Assembly (NCBI GenBank): GCA_007844125.1
Contig: CM017563.1
Coordinates: forward strand, 30,598,828-30,662,827
Direction: 5' to 3'
Origin: Sinonovacula constricta
Lineage: Eukaryota > Mollusca > Bivalvia > Cardiida > Solecurtidae
Length of the DNA stretch: 64,000 nucleotides
Of the stretch, positions 40,599 through 54,332 are shown in pieces. Made by a program: the position numbers and the translations under genes. The notes under the pieces were generated by a model. The model did no database searches, had not been told where the DNA came from, and was given only the letters and a program-made list of their open reading frames with translations. How positions within the stretch are numbered: the stretch's first letter is position 1; each line of letters opens with the position of its first letter.

Positions 40599-40989
40599 AT
40601 CATTACCTGTCACATGAAATTATTAATGTTCCATATGAGTATAGATGATTTGTTTAATTAAACTGCATTTGTTACGACACAGTACCATGTGCAGGTAAAA
40701 TGTTATGCTCTGTTCTGTTGTTTGTAATTTGCCATTATCCCATGCGTCCAAAACACAATTCGTTGCTGCATGCATGTGAGTAATGTAACCTAGCACACAC
40801 AGTTTACAAAATGCTATATAATCATAACGCACTATTAGTCGCTATAAAACAATAGTAAACATGTTACTTTTTGACACTAGGTAGATAATCTCTGTATTCA
40901 GATACAAATTGTAAAATACATTCCAGAGTTATCCTTCTTATTTAGGTAAATTATTTAGGTAAATTTATTGAAATTGTGTCATTATTTAT

Positions 40990-41514
40990 TGACCAGACCT
41001 GACCGACAGTTGCCTTATATATAAAAAAACATATACATGTAACAATATTTTTCAACGGTGTCTGGGCATTTATGCACAATTTATGCATAAACTCATACAT
41101 TAATTTAAGTAAAGACGATATTGAACACTATCTATATTGTAAGAGAGTACACATTGCGAAAATAATCACTCTAAATATTCATTCTTTCCAAATCTGCAAA
41201 TAAGCACGAAAGAGATCTCTGCTATATATAGATACCGACGTCAGCGCGGACTACTCTGGTGACGATATACCTTGATCCCAATAGTAAGTTGTCACATGGC
41301 ATTCTTAGTTTAAAAATAGCTCTGCAGCGTGGCTCAGATAGAAAATACCCGTTTGCCATGACGAGTTGAGACTTATGCTTTAATGTTCTAGCAAACCTAA
41401 GGCATCACCGAACAGCGTTTAGCAGGACGTTTTCACGTTAAAACGACTTACATGTATTTAATTACCCGAGAAAAAATATGTTTGATTCAAACTATCGGAT
41501 ACCTTGTTACCACC
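40990..41514 (+). mobile_element. TTAA-type MITE, copy M4
   Basis: The interior matches M2 and M5 over most of its length. The right end reads TTCAAACTATCGGATACC with a small insertion, then CCACC and TTAA (41515-41518). The left TIR is eroded to GACCGACAGTTGCC. Confidence 0.75.
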
Positions 41515-42036
41515 TTAAACCCTTCAAGTGTTAACATGCCACATTATCGCGTGCAGAAAAGTCACGGACGTGCACCATAAGAAGCATCTGACGTCATAAC
41601 GCCATAAAAATTAAAATGCATATCTAGAGGTCATTAATCTACACTTTGGTGATGCTGTTATAACATTTATTGTTTAGTTTCAAATTAAATGCATGCCACG
41701 TCTGAAATAAATACGACTCATAGTGTTAATTGGACATTTATTTGCATGTTAATTATAGCTTTGCACAGCAACAGCAACCCAAGTTAAACTAATTGTATAT
41801 CATTTTAGTACACTTACGCATCAGCCATGTTGTTTTCTTACTAAGAAACAATCTCAGAAAAATATTGACAGGGAGTTAGTTGTGAACTCCGGCATTTTTT
41901 GTGTTGTTTGTTTATCGAGCGCATAGAAAAGGCACGGAAAGTTAATTCGCCATCTTTTATTTACATCACCAATATGAATCGCGTTCATTTTCCGATAAAC
42001 AACATTGGTCACGTGTTCTTCATCTTCAATGTTTAA

Positions 42037-42488
42037 AGGTGGTATCCGACAGTTTGGACCAAAATATTTTTTTCTGAAATAACCAAAAAAGTAATTGTTA
42101 TTTGAAAAGGCTTTGCAAAATGCTGCTTATTGGTGCTATAGATCTGTGACACATAAATAGCTATAACAGAGATAGCTATTTTTAACTAGGAAAACCACGT
42201 AAAGACTCACTTTTAAGTTTACGTTAAATCGTCATCCGGGTAATCCGCTCTGACGTCGGTATCTATTTTTAGCAGAGATCACTATCGTGTTTATTTATAG
42301 ATTTGCACTGATTGAACTTTTAGAGTGTTTTAATTGCGATTTGTACTCTCTGACAATGCAGACAGTGTTCCAAACCGTTTTGCCTTATACTAAAATATGA
42401 GTTTATGGATAAATTGCGCACCAATCCACGAAAGCAGTGTTAAGATATTGTTACATTAATTTGATAAAGAAACAGTTGGATACCGCCT
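42037..42488 (-). mobile_element. TTAA-flanked MITE, copy M5
   Basis: Ends AGGTGGTATCCGACAGTTTG and AAACAGTTGGATACCGCCT, TTAA on both sides (42033-42036, 42489-42492). Interior is opposite in orientation to M1-M4. 452 bp, one of the most complete copies. Confidence 0.9.
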
Positions 42489-42492
42489 TTAA

Positions 42493-44688
42493 CCTTAATT
42501 CCGGGACTTTTTTTCATTAGAACTTATCCTTTTAATGAACATTGACAGCAGCAAATAAGGTAAAAACCTAGGACGGATTCTAACCAAACACATTGACCTG
42601 TATTCATTTTGCTGAATTGCATTAGACTTGGAACATTTAAAAGTTATTTTTTTAATAATTATTTCAATTGTTTTCCATTAAATACACCCATTACATAATT
42701 TGTTTTATCATGTGCCTCTACGTGTTATCAGCCATTGTCCACTGTACTTTTACAGTGTGATATAACATTCCGTATCAGTCTATTCCTTTTGTATCTTTCT
42801 ATGCAATCCGTATCAGTCTTCTAAAGCGCTTGTAAGGTCGGGTGTTTCCGCTAAATACGACTCGAGCGTTGATAATTGCAGTCGTAACAGCCAATCAGCT
42901 GATACTGTGTATATATTACACTAGTGTAAGACAATCTGATCACCTCGGCCTTTATGCTATGCAAGAGACCTCTGACATAATAAGGCGCCATCTTGGATCT
43001 ACTTTGTGTGTCTTAGTTTTAATACTGGGTATTTAATGTTGACTTTTCAATTTTCCGTAAATCATATAGATTGTATTGATAAAAAAAATCGTTGTTATTG
43101 CAAGATATACTCAACTAAATGATATATATACAATTTGTTACTTTCTCGCGAACGGACACTGTTTCATAACTCAGGCGACGCACTTTGGTGTATTCTAGAG
43201 CTATGTACGAGGTGTATTTTACGAACCATACGGAAATACCCGAAGTTTTACGATTGTAGTGTAAGACAGTTTTTTGATTGATGACGTCGTCGACATCATC
43301 AATATGCAGATCGTCTCATGCCATTTTTTTTTCCACAAAGTACATGTATTCTTAAAATTACGTAAAATTGTATACTTGCGATTGAAATCATGTGATCTAA
43401 ATAACCTGACTGTTGCTGTCATTTCATACAAACATTTATCGCATAATCTACTAGTAACACTCATGCGTTGTTTTAAGTAACACACTAGTTAGTTATCGTA
43501 GTGTGATATCATTAAGTATGTGTAGTGTATATGCCTTTTCCTGATCATTTTGTTGTCGTCGATTTTTGCATTTTGTTGGACAACGCCATTTTAATTAATA
43601 TAAAAAGCACAACATTTAGTTATGTTATAAAGGAATATGTTCCCCTTTTTATGGAAAATGGTCGAGTAAAGAGTGAAACTATTTGTGTGCGGTACACTTG
43701 TCCAGGAATAATAATAGTAAGTTTGCCATAAGATTACCATTACTTTTCCTGAACTTAAATGTTGGTAATAAATGACATCTCGCGTCAGATCCTTTATTTT
43801 TTTATCGGCCAATTCGATTATTGACGGCGTGCTTACAACGATTTTAGTATTCAATGTAAACAGCCTATTGGCGCGATGCGCGCTCCTTTTCCTGCGTTCT
43901 TACGTCACATGGCCGATATAGTTTGGGGGTTTGTATGATTTGATGTTTTAATGTCCTGACTTTAATGACTTTAATTTTTTTTATTTTTTTGTATTTACGT
44001 TATTTTTTTATATAAAATGTAAGTCTTTATGGCTTTTTTTCTTGAAAAGTGCAATAATGACATAAACAGACATTTATTTGATAGATAGTTGCTTGCTTGT
44101 TGACACACCATCTTAAACACACCTGTTAAATGTGAATGCTGTCACGCGCTAGCAAAGATTATTGTCCTATTTTACTAACACATTCTAATAAAACTGGTTT
44201 TGGTCTAAATTTAAAACATACAATAATAATTAATATTACATTTTCATACGAATATACATAAAATAATGAAAATACAAAGAATAAATCGTAGATGTTTGAC
44301 GTCCATTGGTTAATGAACAGTGATGGATGTCTTGAGCATGTTTTGAAATACTTCGGACTCAAAGATTCTTTTTGCAGCAGGACACGCTTCGTCGACCAGT
44401 CAGCAATCAACGATTTATTACTTAATTTTTTCTAGTTGTTTCAAAAAGATATACAAATCAAAGCACATATTGTCTCAGACAATTTAATGTATTTAAAAAA
44501 AGATATTAAAAATATAGCACATATTCGATAAAAAGCAACAAAAAATCAAATCAACAAGAAATGTATGCGCATTGTGCAGTATCAAAACTTGAAGAAACAG
44601 GGAACTTTTAGTTGGGCATTCTCAGACTCAATATGTTTGTTTTCGGTTTCCCTAACAAAAAGAGTAATTTGAGCTCGACTTTATGTCG
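42493..44688. other. Gene-free stretch
   Basis: AT-rich; ORFs up to 88 codons on both strands without motif, signal or splice support. I see no repeat family member here. Confidence 0.45.
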
Positions 44689-47600
44689 TTTTTAATACTC
44701 AACCGGAGAGATTTTATACTCACCTGGACAACTTTTATACTCACCCGGAGAGCTCTTTATACTCACCTGGAGTGCTTTTTATACTCACCCGAAGAGCTAT
44801 TTATACTCACCCGGAGAGCTCTTTATACTCACCGGAGAGCTTTTTATATTCACCCGGAGCGCTTTTTATACTCCCCTTGAGAGCATTTTATATTCACCCA
44901 AAAAGCTCTTTATACTCACCCGGACTGCTTTTAATACTCACCCGGAGAACTCTTTACACTGACCTGGAGAACTTTTATACTCAACCTTAACGGCTTTTTA
45001 TATTTTCCCTGAGAGCTCTTTATACTCACTTAAAGAGCTCTTTGTACTCACGTGGAGAGCTTTTTATAATCACCGGGAAGCTTTTTAAACTCACCCGGAG
45101 AGCTCTTAATACTCACCTAAAGAGCTCTTTTGTACTAATCTGGAGAGCTTTTAAACCCACCCGAAAAGCTTTTTTATTGTCACCGGGAGAGCTTTTTTTA
45201 CTAATCTGGAGAGCTTTTTATATTCTCTCGGCGAGCTTTTTATATCAACCGGAGAGCTTTTTATTCTCCCCCAAGAGCTTTTTATAGTCAACCGAAGAGC
45301 TCTTTATACTCACCCGGTGAGCTTTTTATACTCTTCCGAAGAGCTTTTTATACTCACCCGGAGAGCACTTTATACTCACCTGGAGTGCTTTTTATACTCA
45401 CCCGGAGAGCTTTTTATACTCACCCGGAGAGCTTTTTATACTCACCCGAAGAGCTCATTATACTCACCCGGAGAGCTCATTATACTCACCTGAGAGCTTT
45501 TTATATTCACCCGGAAAGCTATTTATACTCACAGGAGAGCTTTTTTATACTCTTCCGTAGAGCTTTTTATACTCATCCGGAGAGCACTTTATACTCACCT
45601 GGAGTGCTTGTTATACTCACCCGGAGAGCTTTTTATACTCACCCGGAGAGCTCATTATACTCACCGGAGAGCTTTTTATACTCACCCGGAGAGCTCTTTA
45701 AACTCACCTAGAGAGCTCATTATACTCACCGGAGAGCTTTTTATATTCACCCGGAGAGCTATTTATACTCAACTTGAAGAGCTTTTTATATTCACCCGAA
45801 AAACTCTTTATACTCACCTGGAGAGCTTTTTATACTCACCTGGTGAGATCTTTATACTCACTCGGAGAGCATTTTATGCTCACCCGGAGAACTCTTTACA
45901 CTGACCTGGGGAACTTTTTATACTCACCCTTGAGGGCTTTTTATACTCTCCCTTAGAGCTCATTAGACTCACTTGGACAGCTCTTAATACTCACCTGGAG
46001 AGCTTTTTATACTCACCCTGGAGAGCTTTTTATAATCACCAGGAAGCTTTTTAAACTCACCCGGAGAGCTCTTAATACTCACCTGGAGAGCTTTTTATAC
46101 TCACCCTGGAGAGCTTTTTATAATCACCAGGAAGCTTTTTAAACTCACCCGGACAGCTTTTTATAGTCACCTGGAGAGCTTTTTTTACTAATCTGGAGAG
46201 CTTTATATATTCACTCGGCGAGCTTTTTATACTCACTCGGAGAGCTCTTTATACTCCCCCAGAAGATTTTTAGACTCACCCGGAGAGCTTTTTAGACTCA
46301 CCCGGAGAGCTTTTTATACTTTTCCGTAGAGCTTTTTATACTCACCCGGAGAGCACTTTATACTCACCCGGAGAGCTTTTTATACTAACCCGGAGAGCTC
46401 TTTACACTCACCCAGAGAGCTCATTATACTCACCAGAGAGCTTTTTATATTCACCCGGAGAGCTATTTATACTCACCTTGAAGAGCTTTTTATATTCACC
46501 CGAAAAACTCTTTATACTCACCTGGAGAGCTTTTTATACTCACCTGGTGAGATCTTTATACTCACTCGGAGAGCATTTTATGCTCACCCGGAGAACTCTT
46601 TACACTGACCTGGGGAACTTTTTATACTCACCCTTGAGGGCTTTTTATACTCTCCCTTAGAGCTCATTATACTCACTTGGACAGCTCTTAATACTCACCT
46701 GGAGAGCTTTTTATACTCACCCTGGAGAGCTTTTTATATTCACCGGGAAGCTTTTTAAACTCACCCGGAGAGCTCTTAATACTCACCTGGAGAGCTTTTT
46801 ATACCCACCCTGGAGAGCTTTTTATAATCACCGGGAAGCTTTTTAAACTCACCCGGAGAGCTTTTTATAGTCACCTGGAGAGCTTTTTTTACTAATCTGG
46901 AGAGCTTTTTATATTCACTCGGCGAGCTTTTTATACTCACCCGGAGAGCTCTTTATACTCCCCCAGAAGCTTTTTAGACTCACACGGAGAGCTTTTTAGA
47001 CTCACCCGGAGAGCTCTTTATACTCACCGGAGAGCTTTTTATATTCACCTAGGGAGCTTTTTATACTCACCTTGGAGAGCTTTTTATATTCACCCGGAAA
47101 GCTCTTTATACTCACCAGGAGAGCTTTTTATACTCACCTGGAGATCGTTTTATAATCACCTGGTGAGCTCTTTATACTCACCCGGAGAGCGTTTTATGCT
47201 CACCCGGAGAACTCTTTACACTGACCTGTGAACTTGTTATACCCACCCTTGAGGGCTTTTTATACTCTCCCTGAGAGCCCTTTATACTTACTTGGAGAGC
47301 TCTTTATACTCACCTGGAGATCTTTTTTCACTCACCCAGGAGAGCTTTTTATAATCACCGGGAACATTTTTAAACTCACCCGGAGAGCTCTTTATACTCA
47401 CCTGGAGTGCTTTTATACTTACCCAGAGAGCTCTTTATACTCACCGGAGAGCTTTTTATATTAACCCAGAGAGCTTTTTATACTCACCTTGGAGAGCTTT
47501 TTTATATTCACCTGGAGTGCTTTTTATATTCACCCGGAGAGCTCTTTATACTCACCTGGAGTGCGTTTTATACTCACCCTGGAAAGCTTTTTATAATCAC

Positions 47601-50600
47601 CGGGAAGCTTTTTAAACTTACCCGGAGAGCTCTTTATACTCACCTGGAGAGCTTTTTTTTACTAATCTGGAGAGCTTTCATACCCACCCGTAGAGCTTTT
47701 TATAGTCACCCGGAGAAATTTTCTTACTAATCTGGAGAGCTTTTTATAATCCCCGGGAAGCTTTTTAAACTCACCCGGAGAGATCTTTTACACTCACCTG
47801 GAAAGCTTTTTTGTACTAATCTGGAGAGCTTTTATACCCACCCGAAAAGCTTTTTTATAGTCACCTGGAAAGCTTTTATTTACTAATCTGCAGAGCTTTT
47901 TATATTCACTCGGCGAGCTTTTTATATCACCCTGAGAGCTCTTTATACTCCCCCAAGAGCTTTTTATACTCACCCGAAGAGCTCTTTAAATTCACCCGGA
48001 GAGCTTTTTATACTCTTCCATAGAGCTTTTTATACTCACCCGGAGAGCTCTTTATACTCACCTGGAGTGCTTTTTATACTCACCATGAGAACCTTTTATA
48101 CTCACCCGGAGAGCTTCTTATACTCTCCCTAAGAGTTCATTATACTCACTTGGAGAGCTCTTAATACTCACCTGGAGAGCTTTTTATACTCACCCTGGAG
48201 AGCTTTTTATAATCACCGGAAAGCTTTTTAAACTCACCCGGAAAGCTCTTTATACGCAACTGGAGAGCTTTTTTGTACTAATCTGAAGGGCTTTTATACC
48301 CACCCGAAGACCTTTTTATAGTCACCTGAGGAGCTTTTTTTTTTTACTAGTCTGGAGAGCATTTTATATTCACTCGGCGAGCTTTTTATACTTACCCGGA
48401 GAGCTCTTTACACTCACCCAGAGAGCTCTTTATACTCACCGGAGAGCTTTTTATATTCAACCAGGGAGCTTTTTATACTCACCTTGGAGAGCTTTTTATA
48501 TTTACCCGGAAAGCTCTTTATACTCACCAGGAGAGCTTTTTATACTCACCTAGAGAGCGTTTTATAATCACCTGATGGGCTCTTTATACTCACCCAGAGA
48601 GCTTTTTATGCTCACCGAAGAACTCTTTACACTGACCTGGAGAACTTGTTATACCCACCCTAGAGGGCTTTTTATACTCTTCCTGAGAGCTTTTTATACT
48701 CATCCGGAGAGTTCGTTTCACTCACCAGGAGAGCTTTATATACTAACCTAGAGAGCGTTTTATAATCACCTGGTGAGCTCTTTACACTTACCCGGAGAGC
48801 TTTTTATGCTCACCCGGAGAACTCTTTACACTGACCTTGAGAACTTGCTATACCCACCCTTGAGGGCTTTAGCTTTTTATACACACCCTAGAGAGCTTTT
48901 TATAATCACCAGGAAGCTTTTTAAACTCACCCGGAGACCTCTTTATACTCACCTGGAGAGCTTTTTATACTCACCTGGACTGCTTTTTATACTTTCCCGG
49001 AGAGCTCTTTATAGTCACCGGAGAGCTTTTTATATTAACCCAGAGAGCTTTTTATACTCACCTTGGAGAGCTTTTTATATTCACCTGGAGTGCTTTTTAT
49101 ACTCACCCGGAGAGCTCTTTATACTCACCTGAAATGCTTTTTATACTCACCCTGGAGAGCTTTTTATTATCACCGTGAAGCTTTTTAAACTCACCCGGAG
49201 AGCTCTTTATACACACCGGAGAGCTTTTTATATTAACCCAGAGAGCTTTTTATACTCACCTTGGAGAGCTTTTATATTCACCTGGAGTGCTTTTTATACT
49301 CACCCGGAGAGCTCTTTATACTCACCTGGAGTGCTTTTTATACTCACCCTAGAGAGCTTTTTATAATCACCGAGAAGCTTTTTAAACTCACCCGGAGAGC
49401 TCTTTATACTCACATGGGGAGCTTTTTATACTCACCTGGAGTGCTTTTTATACTCACCCGGAGAGCTCTTTATACTCACCGAAGAGCTTTTTATACTCAC
49501 CCTGGAGAGCTTTTTATAATCACCGGGAAGCTTTTTAAACTCACCCGGAGACCTTTTATACCCACCGAAGAGCTTTTCAGTCACCCTGAGAAATCTTTTT
49601 ACTAATTTGGAGAGCTTTTTATATTCACTCGGCGAGCTTTTTATACTCACCCAGAGAGCTCTTTATACTCACCCGGAAAGCTTTTTATTCTCTTCCGGAG
49701 AGCTCTTTATACTCACCTGGAGAGCTTTCAATACTCACCTGGTGAGCTCTTAATACTCATTCAGAGAGCTTTTTATATTCACCCGGAGAGCTCTTTACAC
49801 TTACCTGGAGAACCTTTTATACTCACCCTTGAGGGCTTGTAAAACTCTCCCTGAGAGCTCTTTATACTCACTTCGAGAGCTCTTTATACTCACCTGGAGA
49901 ACTTTTTATACTCTTCCCCTGAGCTTTTTATACTCACACGGAGAGCTTTTTATACTCTTCCTGAGAGGTCTTTATACTCATCCGGAGGGTTCTTTATACT
50001 CACCAGGAGAGCTTTTTATACTCACCTGGAGATCTTTTTATACTCACCTGGTGAGCTCTTTATGCTCACCCGGAGAGCTCTTCATACTCACCCGGAGAGC
50101 TTTTTATTCTCACCCGGAGAACTCTTTACACTGACCTTGAGAACTTGTTATACCCACCCTTGAGGACTTTTTATACTTTCCCTGAGATCTCTATATACTC
50201 ACTTGGAGAGCTCTTTATACTCACCTGGAGAGCTTTTTATCCTCACCCTGGAGAGCTTTTTATAATCACCGGGAAGCTTTTGAAACTCACCTGGAGAGCT
50301 CTTTATACTCACCTGGAGAGCTTTTTATACTCACCCTGGAGAGCTTTTTATAATCACCGGGAAGCTTTTGAAACTCACCTGGAGAGCTCTTTATACTCAC
50401 CCTGGAGAGCTTTTTATACTCACCGGGAAGCTTTTGAAACTCACCTGGAGAGCTCTTTATACTCACCCTGGAGAGCTTTTTATAATCACCGGGAAGCTTT
50501 TGAAACTCACCTGGAGAGCTCTTTATACTCACCCTGGAGAGCTTTTTATAATCACCGGGAAGCTTTTGAAACTCACCCGGAGAGCTCTTTATACTCACCT

Positions 50601-51543
50601 GGAGAGCTTTTTATACTCACCCTGGAGAGCTTTTTATAATCACCGGGAAGCTTTTGAAACTCACCCGGAGAGCTCTTTATACTCACCTGGAGAGCTTTTT
50701 TGTACTAATCTGGAGAGCTTTTATACCCGCCCGAAGAGCTTTTTTATAGTCACCCGGAGAGCTTTTTTAACTAATCTGGCGAGCTTTTTATATTCTCTCG
50801 GCGAGCTCTTTTTACTCACTTGGAGAGCTTTTTATGCTCACCTGGTGAGCTCTTTATACTTATTCAGAGAGCTTTTTATACTCTCTCGGAGAGCTCTTTA
50901 CACTGACCTGGAGAACTTTTTATACTCACCCTTGAGGGCTTTTTATACTCTCCCTGAGAGTTCTTTATACTCACTTGGAGAGCTCTTTATACTCACCCGG
51001 AGAGCTCTTTATGCTTACTTTGAGAGCTCTTTATACTCACCCGGAGTGCTTTTTATACTCACCCGGAGATCTCTTTACACTCACCTGGAGAACTTTTTAT
51101 ACTCATCCGGAGAGATCTTTATACTCTTCCTGAGAGCTTTTTATAATCATCCGAAGAGTTTTTTATACTCACCCGGAGATCTCTTTACACTCACCTGGAG
51201 AGCTTTTTATACTCTTCCGGAGAGCTCTTAATACTCACCCGGAGAGCTTTTTATACACTTCCGAAGAGCATTTTACTCTCACCTGGAGAACTCTTTATAC
51301 TCACCCGAAGAGCTTTTTATGCTTACCTGGAGAGCTATATATACTCGCCCCGGAGAGCTTTTTATACTCACTTGGAGAGCTTTTTATACTCACCCGTTGA
51401 GCTCTTTATACTCACTTTGAGAGCTCTTTTTTCACCTGGAGAACTTTTTATACTTACCTTGGAGAGCTTCTTATACTCACCGGGAAGCTTTTAAAACTCA
51501 CCCGGAGAGCTCTTTATAGTTACCCGGGAAGCTTTTTATACTC
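44689..51543 (+). repeat. 22-bp satellite, about 310 units, with higher-order structure
   Basis: The consensus unit is CTCACCCGGAGAGCTCTTTATA. Units vary at a few positions (ACCTGG/ACCCGG, CTTTTTATA/CTCTTTATA) and occasionally by one or two bases. The blocks 45718-46310 and 46422-47015 are near-identical at a spacing of 704 bp (32 units). Between 50274 and 50648 one variant recurs at 88, 66, 66, 66 and 88 bp. Open frames up to 287 codons on the plus strand come from the repeat and are not called as genes. Confidence 0.96.
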
Positions 51544-51550
51544 GCTGTAT

Positions 51551-51856
51551 TACACTGTTTATTCTTTCCAAGTTTATAAAAAGCACGATATTGGTCTCAG
51601 CTATAAATAGATATAGATGCCAGAGAGGGTTTCCCGGATGACGATATAACGTGATATCAAAAGTAAGTTGTCAAGTGGCTTTCTTAGTTTACGTGGCTTA
51701 GTTAGGAAATACCTGTTTGTAATGACGAGTGGGTGTTTATGCCTGACTGTTCACACAGATCTAAAACACCAATGTACAGCAGTTTGCAGGACCTTTTTAG
51801 GTAACAATTTGGTTATTTTAGAAAATGAGTTTGGTCCAAAATGCCGAATACCACCT
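51551..51856 (+). mobile_element. TTAA-type MITE, copy M6, 5' half missing
   Basis: Starts inside the family (TTCTTTCCAAGTTTATAAA...), immediately after the 22-bp satellite, and ends TTGGTCCAAAATGCCGAATACCACCT, then TTAA (51857-51860). Confidence 0.82.
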
Positions 51857-51860
51857 TTAA

Positions 51861-52352
51861 ATGTTGACAAGAAGAGCTCATGGATGTATGACTACAGGGC
51901 GCCGCGAGAGGCGTGTGATTTTGCAACAAAAGTAATAATTCATGTTGATGCAGTAAGTCAAACATAACAAATAAATAAACACATCTGAACATACTGCTTG
52001 TAAACAGATGCAGCCGGCTGACACATGCTTGCTTCTTTTAAGTTTATCATTATGTTTACATTTAAAAGCAGAAAATGTCAGATAGATAGATTTTCGCACT
52101 GAAAGCAAAACCAATACAGATTCCGAATATTCACTGGTGTTTCTATTATTGCTTGCTGTCCCTATATTCTTAGTTACAGCTAGCCATTGTTAACGCTCGG
52201 AAAAACAACAACACCGCTCCTTATTACGAATAACATACAGTCCGAACATCGAAGGATGTACAGAGAAACAGTCTTAGCTACTTAGTTAAGTATCAAAGTG
52301 TAATGTCGTACCGATAATCCAAGTTCAATTACGTTCAATGTTTAGGCATTTC

Positions 52353-52418
<66 letters not shown>

Positions 52419-52867
52419 CACAAAATCTCGTTTTTCTGCTATGTTTATGTGACAGTTACGGGCACACAAAAATAAACTTAAGATAAAAATATAAAAAAAA
52501 TAATAATAAAGAACGCCGTTTATCGAATTAGGAATCGTATTTTATCAGGGTTATGAAAGTCCGCAAAACCGACTTTCCCCATGTGCAAATTTCAGTGAGC
52601 ATTCCTTATATAAGCCTTCGTATACCAGCGTGGCGCCAAAAATTACTTGCCAAGCAGGCGACGCCCGTGCATGGATGTGCATTTCTGAATTTTGTTAGAT
52701 AAAACGAAATAAATGTATTTCCCAGAAGGCACTTGCGAGGTCGGTGAATTAAGCATTAAGGTGTCCAAACATTGTTCATTCTCGGGACGTGCACGTTGTA
52801 ATTCGTTCAATTTTGCTCCGTTATGAAAGGAAAGAATTAAAAAGCTGTGTTCAGTTTGATAAGTTAA
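51861..52867. other. Gene-free stretch with (AAT)n
   Basis: An (AAT)n microsatellite at 52353-52418. Otherwise I see no gene or repeat family member. Confidence 0.5.
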
Positions 52868-53609
52868 ACGTTGTATTGGACAGTTTACCTGTATCAAGTA
52901 TCATATCTGACCACTGTTTAGGGTATTTGTGCGTAATTTTGGGGAAATTAATACTTTTTTTTTCTAAGCAAAGATATTTTTAAACACTATCTCACTTGTA
53001 AGACAGTGTAACTCTTTAAAACGCATTCTTAATTTTCAGTCTTACAAATTCTTTAAATAAGCACTACTATCTTTTAAGATAAACATTGACGTCAGATCGG
53101 ATTACCCGGATGAAGACGTAATCTGAACTCAGAACTTCCTGATTTTCTGCTATTAAAATTGCGAAAGGTGCAATGTTGCTCAGACGGGAAATACTATGTT
53201 TATAATGGCGATTGGGTGTTTTGCTTCACTTTTTATACATACATTTAATTATACAATCATATATATTATGTCTGTATTGATCTACTTCTGTTAATGTGTA
53301 TATAAAAATGTTAACATTATGTTCAGGTTTTACAACAGGTTACATGTTCACTATAGTTATCTGCAACGTATTCTTTTTGTAATACAAATGCAAATTATGC
53401 CTTATTTAAGATATACTATTACACTCATGTGATATATAAAAATGAAATTGTAAAGTTTAATGATGTGTTTAATAGTTTACATAGATTTTATTTAAAATAA
53501 TGCCTGAAATTACAATGCAGCTAATCATTTTGAGGGTTCTGTTCAAGTAACAAGACTCAGTTGATTGTTTGAGGACAGAATGTTTGGTTCAAACTGTCGA
53601 ACAACAACT
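52868..53609 (+). mobile_element. TTAA-flanked MITE, copy M7 (long form)
   Basis: Ends ACGTTGTATTGGACAGTTTA and GGTTCAAACTGTCGAACAACAACT, TTAA on both sides (52864-52867, 53610-53613). 742 bp, longer than its relatives because of extra AT-rich sequence between about 53225 and 53560. Confidence 0.8.
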
Positions 53610-53942
53610 TTAAATTAAAACAATAAGCTGTATATTTCAAAACTTGAAAGTATATTACAAGCTGTACTTTCATAGCATCTTTCATACATAACGCTCTGTT
53701 GGAGCAATTTATCGGTTTGTAACCTTTACTTGGATAAAATCTTCTATAAATGTACATGTACATTACAAATGTCCAGACAATCTAAATGTCACAATAATGG
53801 TTATAAAATTCTCACCACACAAACAAACAACAATCTAAATGGCTGTAATATAAACTTTTTCCTGCCACATGATGACACTGAAAATATTCACAATGGTTTT
53901 CTCTTTATTTTGTGACAAAATAATTAGTTAATGTGACCTTAA

Positions 53943-54328
53943 AGGCGGTTTCCGACAGCTTGGACCAGATTTTCTTTCTCTGAAAGAATCAAATACATGT
54001 CAATTATTGTTGCCTAAAAGAATTTCGCATAATGCTGATTATTGATGTCCTACATCAATGTGAAAAGTGAAGCATAATGCATCACTCGTCATTACAAATA
54101 GGTATTTCCTATCTGAGCCACGCTGCACAGTTAGCTTTATTTAAACTAAAAAAGTTATGCGACCTCTAACTTAATATCTTCATTTGGGTACACCGCTCTG
54201 ACGTCGATATCCATTTTTAGCAGAAATCCTGAACATGCTTGTTTATAGTTTTGGAAAGAATGGACATGTAGAGCAATCCAAACCAAGTTTACGTGTATTT
54301 GATGAAGGCAAACTGTCGGATATCAGCT
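53943..54328 (-). mobile_element. TTAA-flanked MITE, copy M8
   Basis: Ends AGGCGGTTTCCGACAGCTTG and GCAAACTGTCGGATATCAGCT, TTAA on both sides (53939-53942, 54329-54332). 386 bp, oriented as M5. Confidence 0.9.
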
Positions 54329-54332
54329 TTAA

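Noticed and set aside
44689..51543. CRISPR-like or coding interpretation of the 22-bp repeats
   Set aside because: Units are contiguous without unique spacers, the DNA is eukaryotic, and the frames break at 21/23-bp units. It is a satellite, not a CRISPR array or gene.
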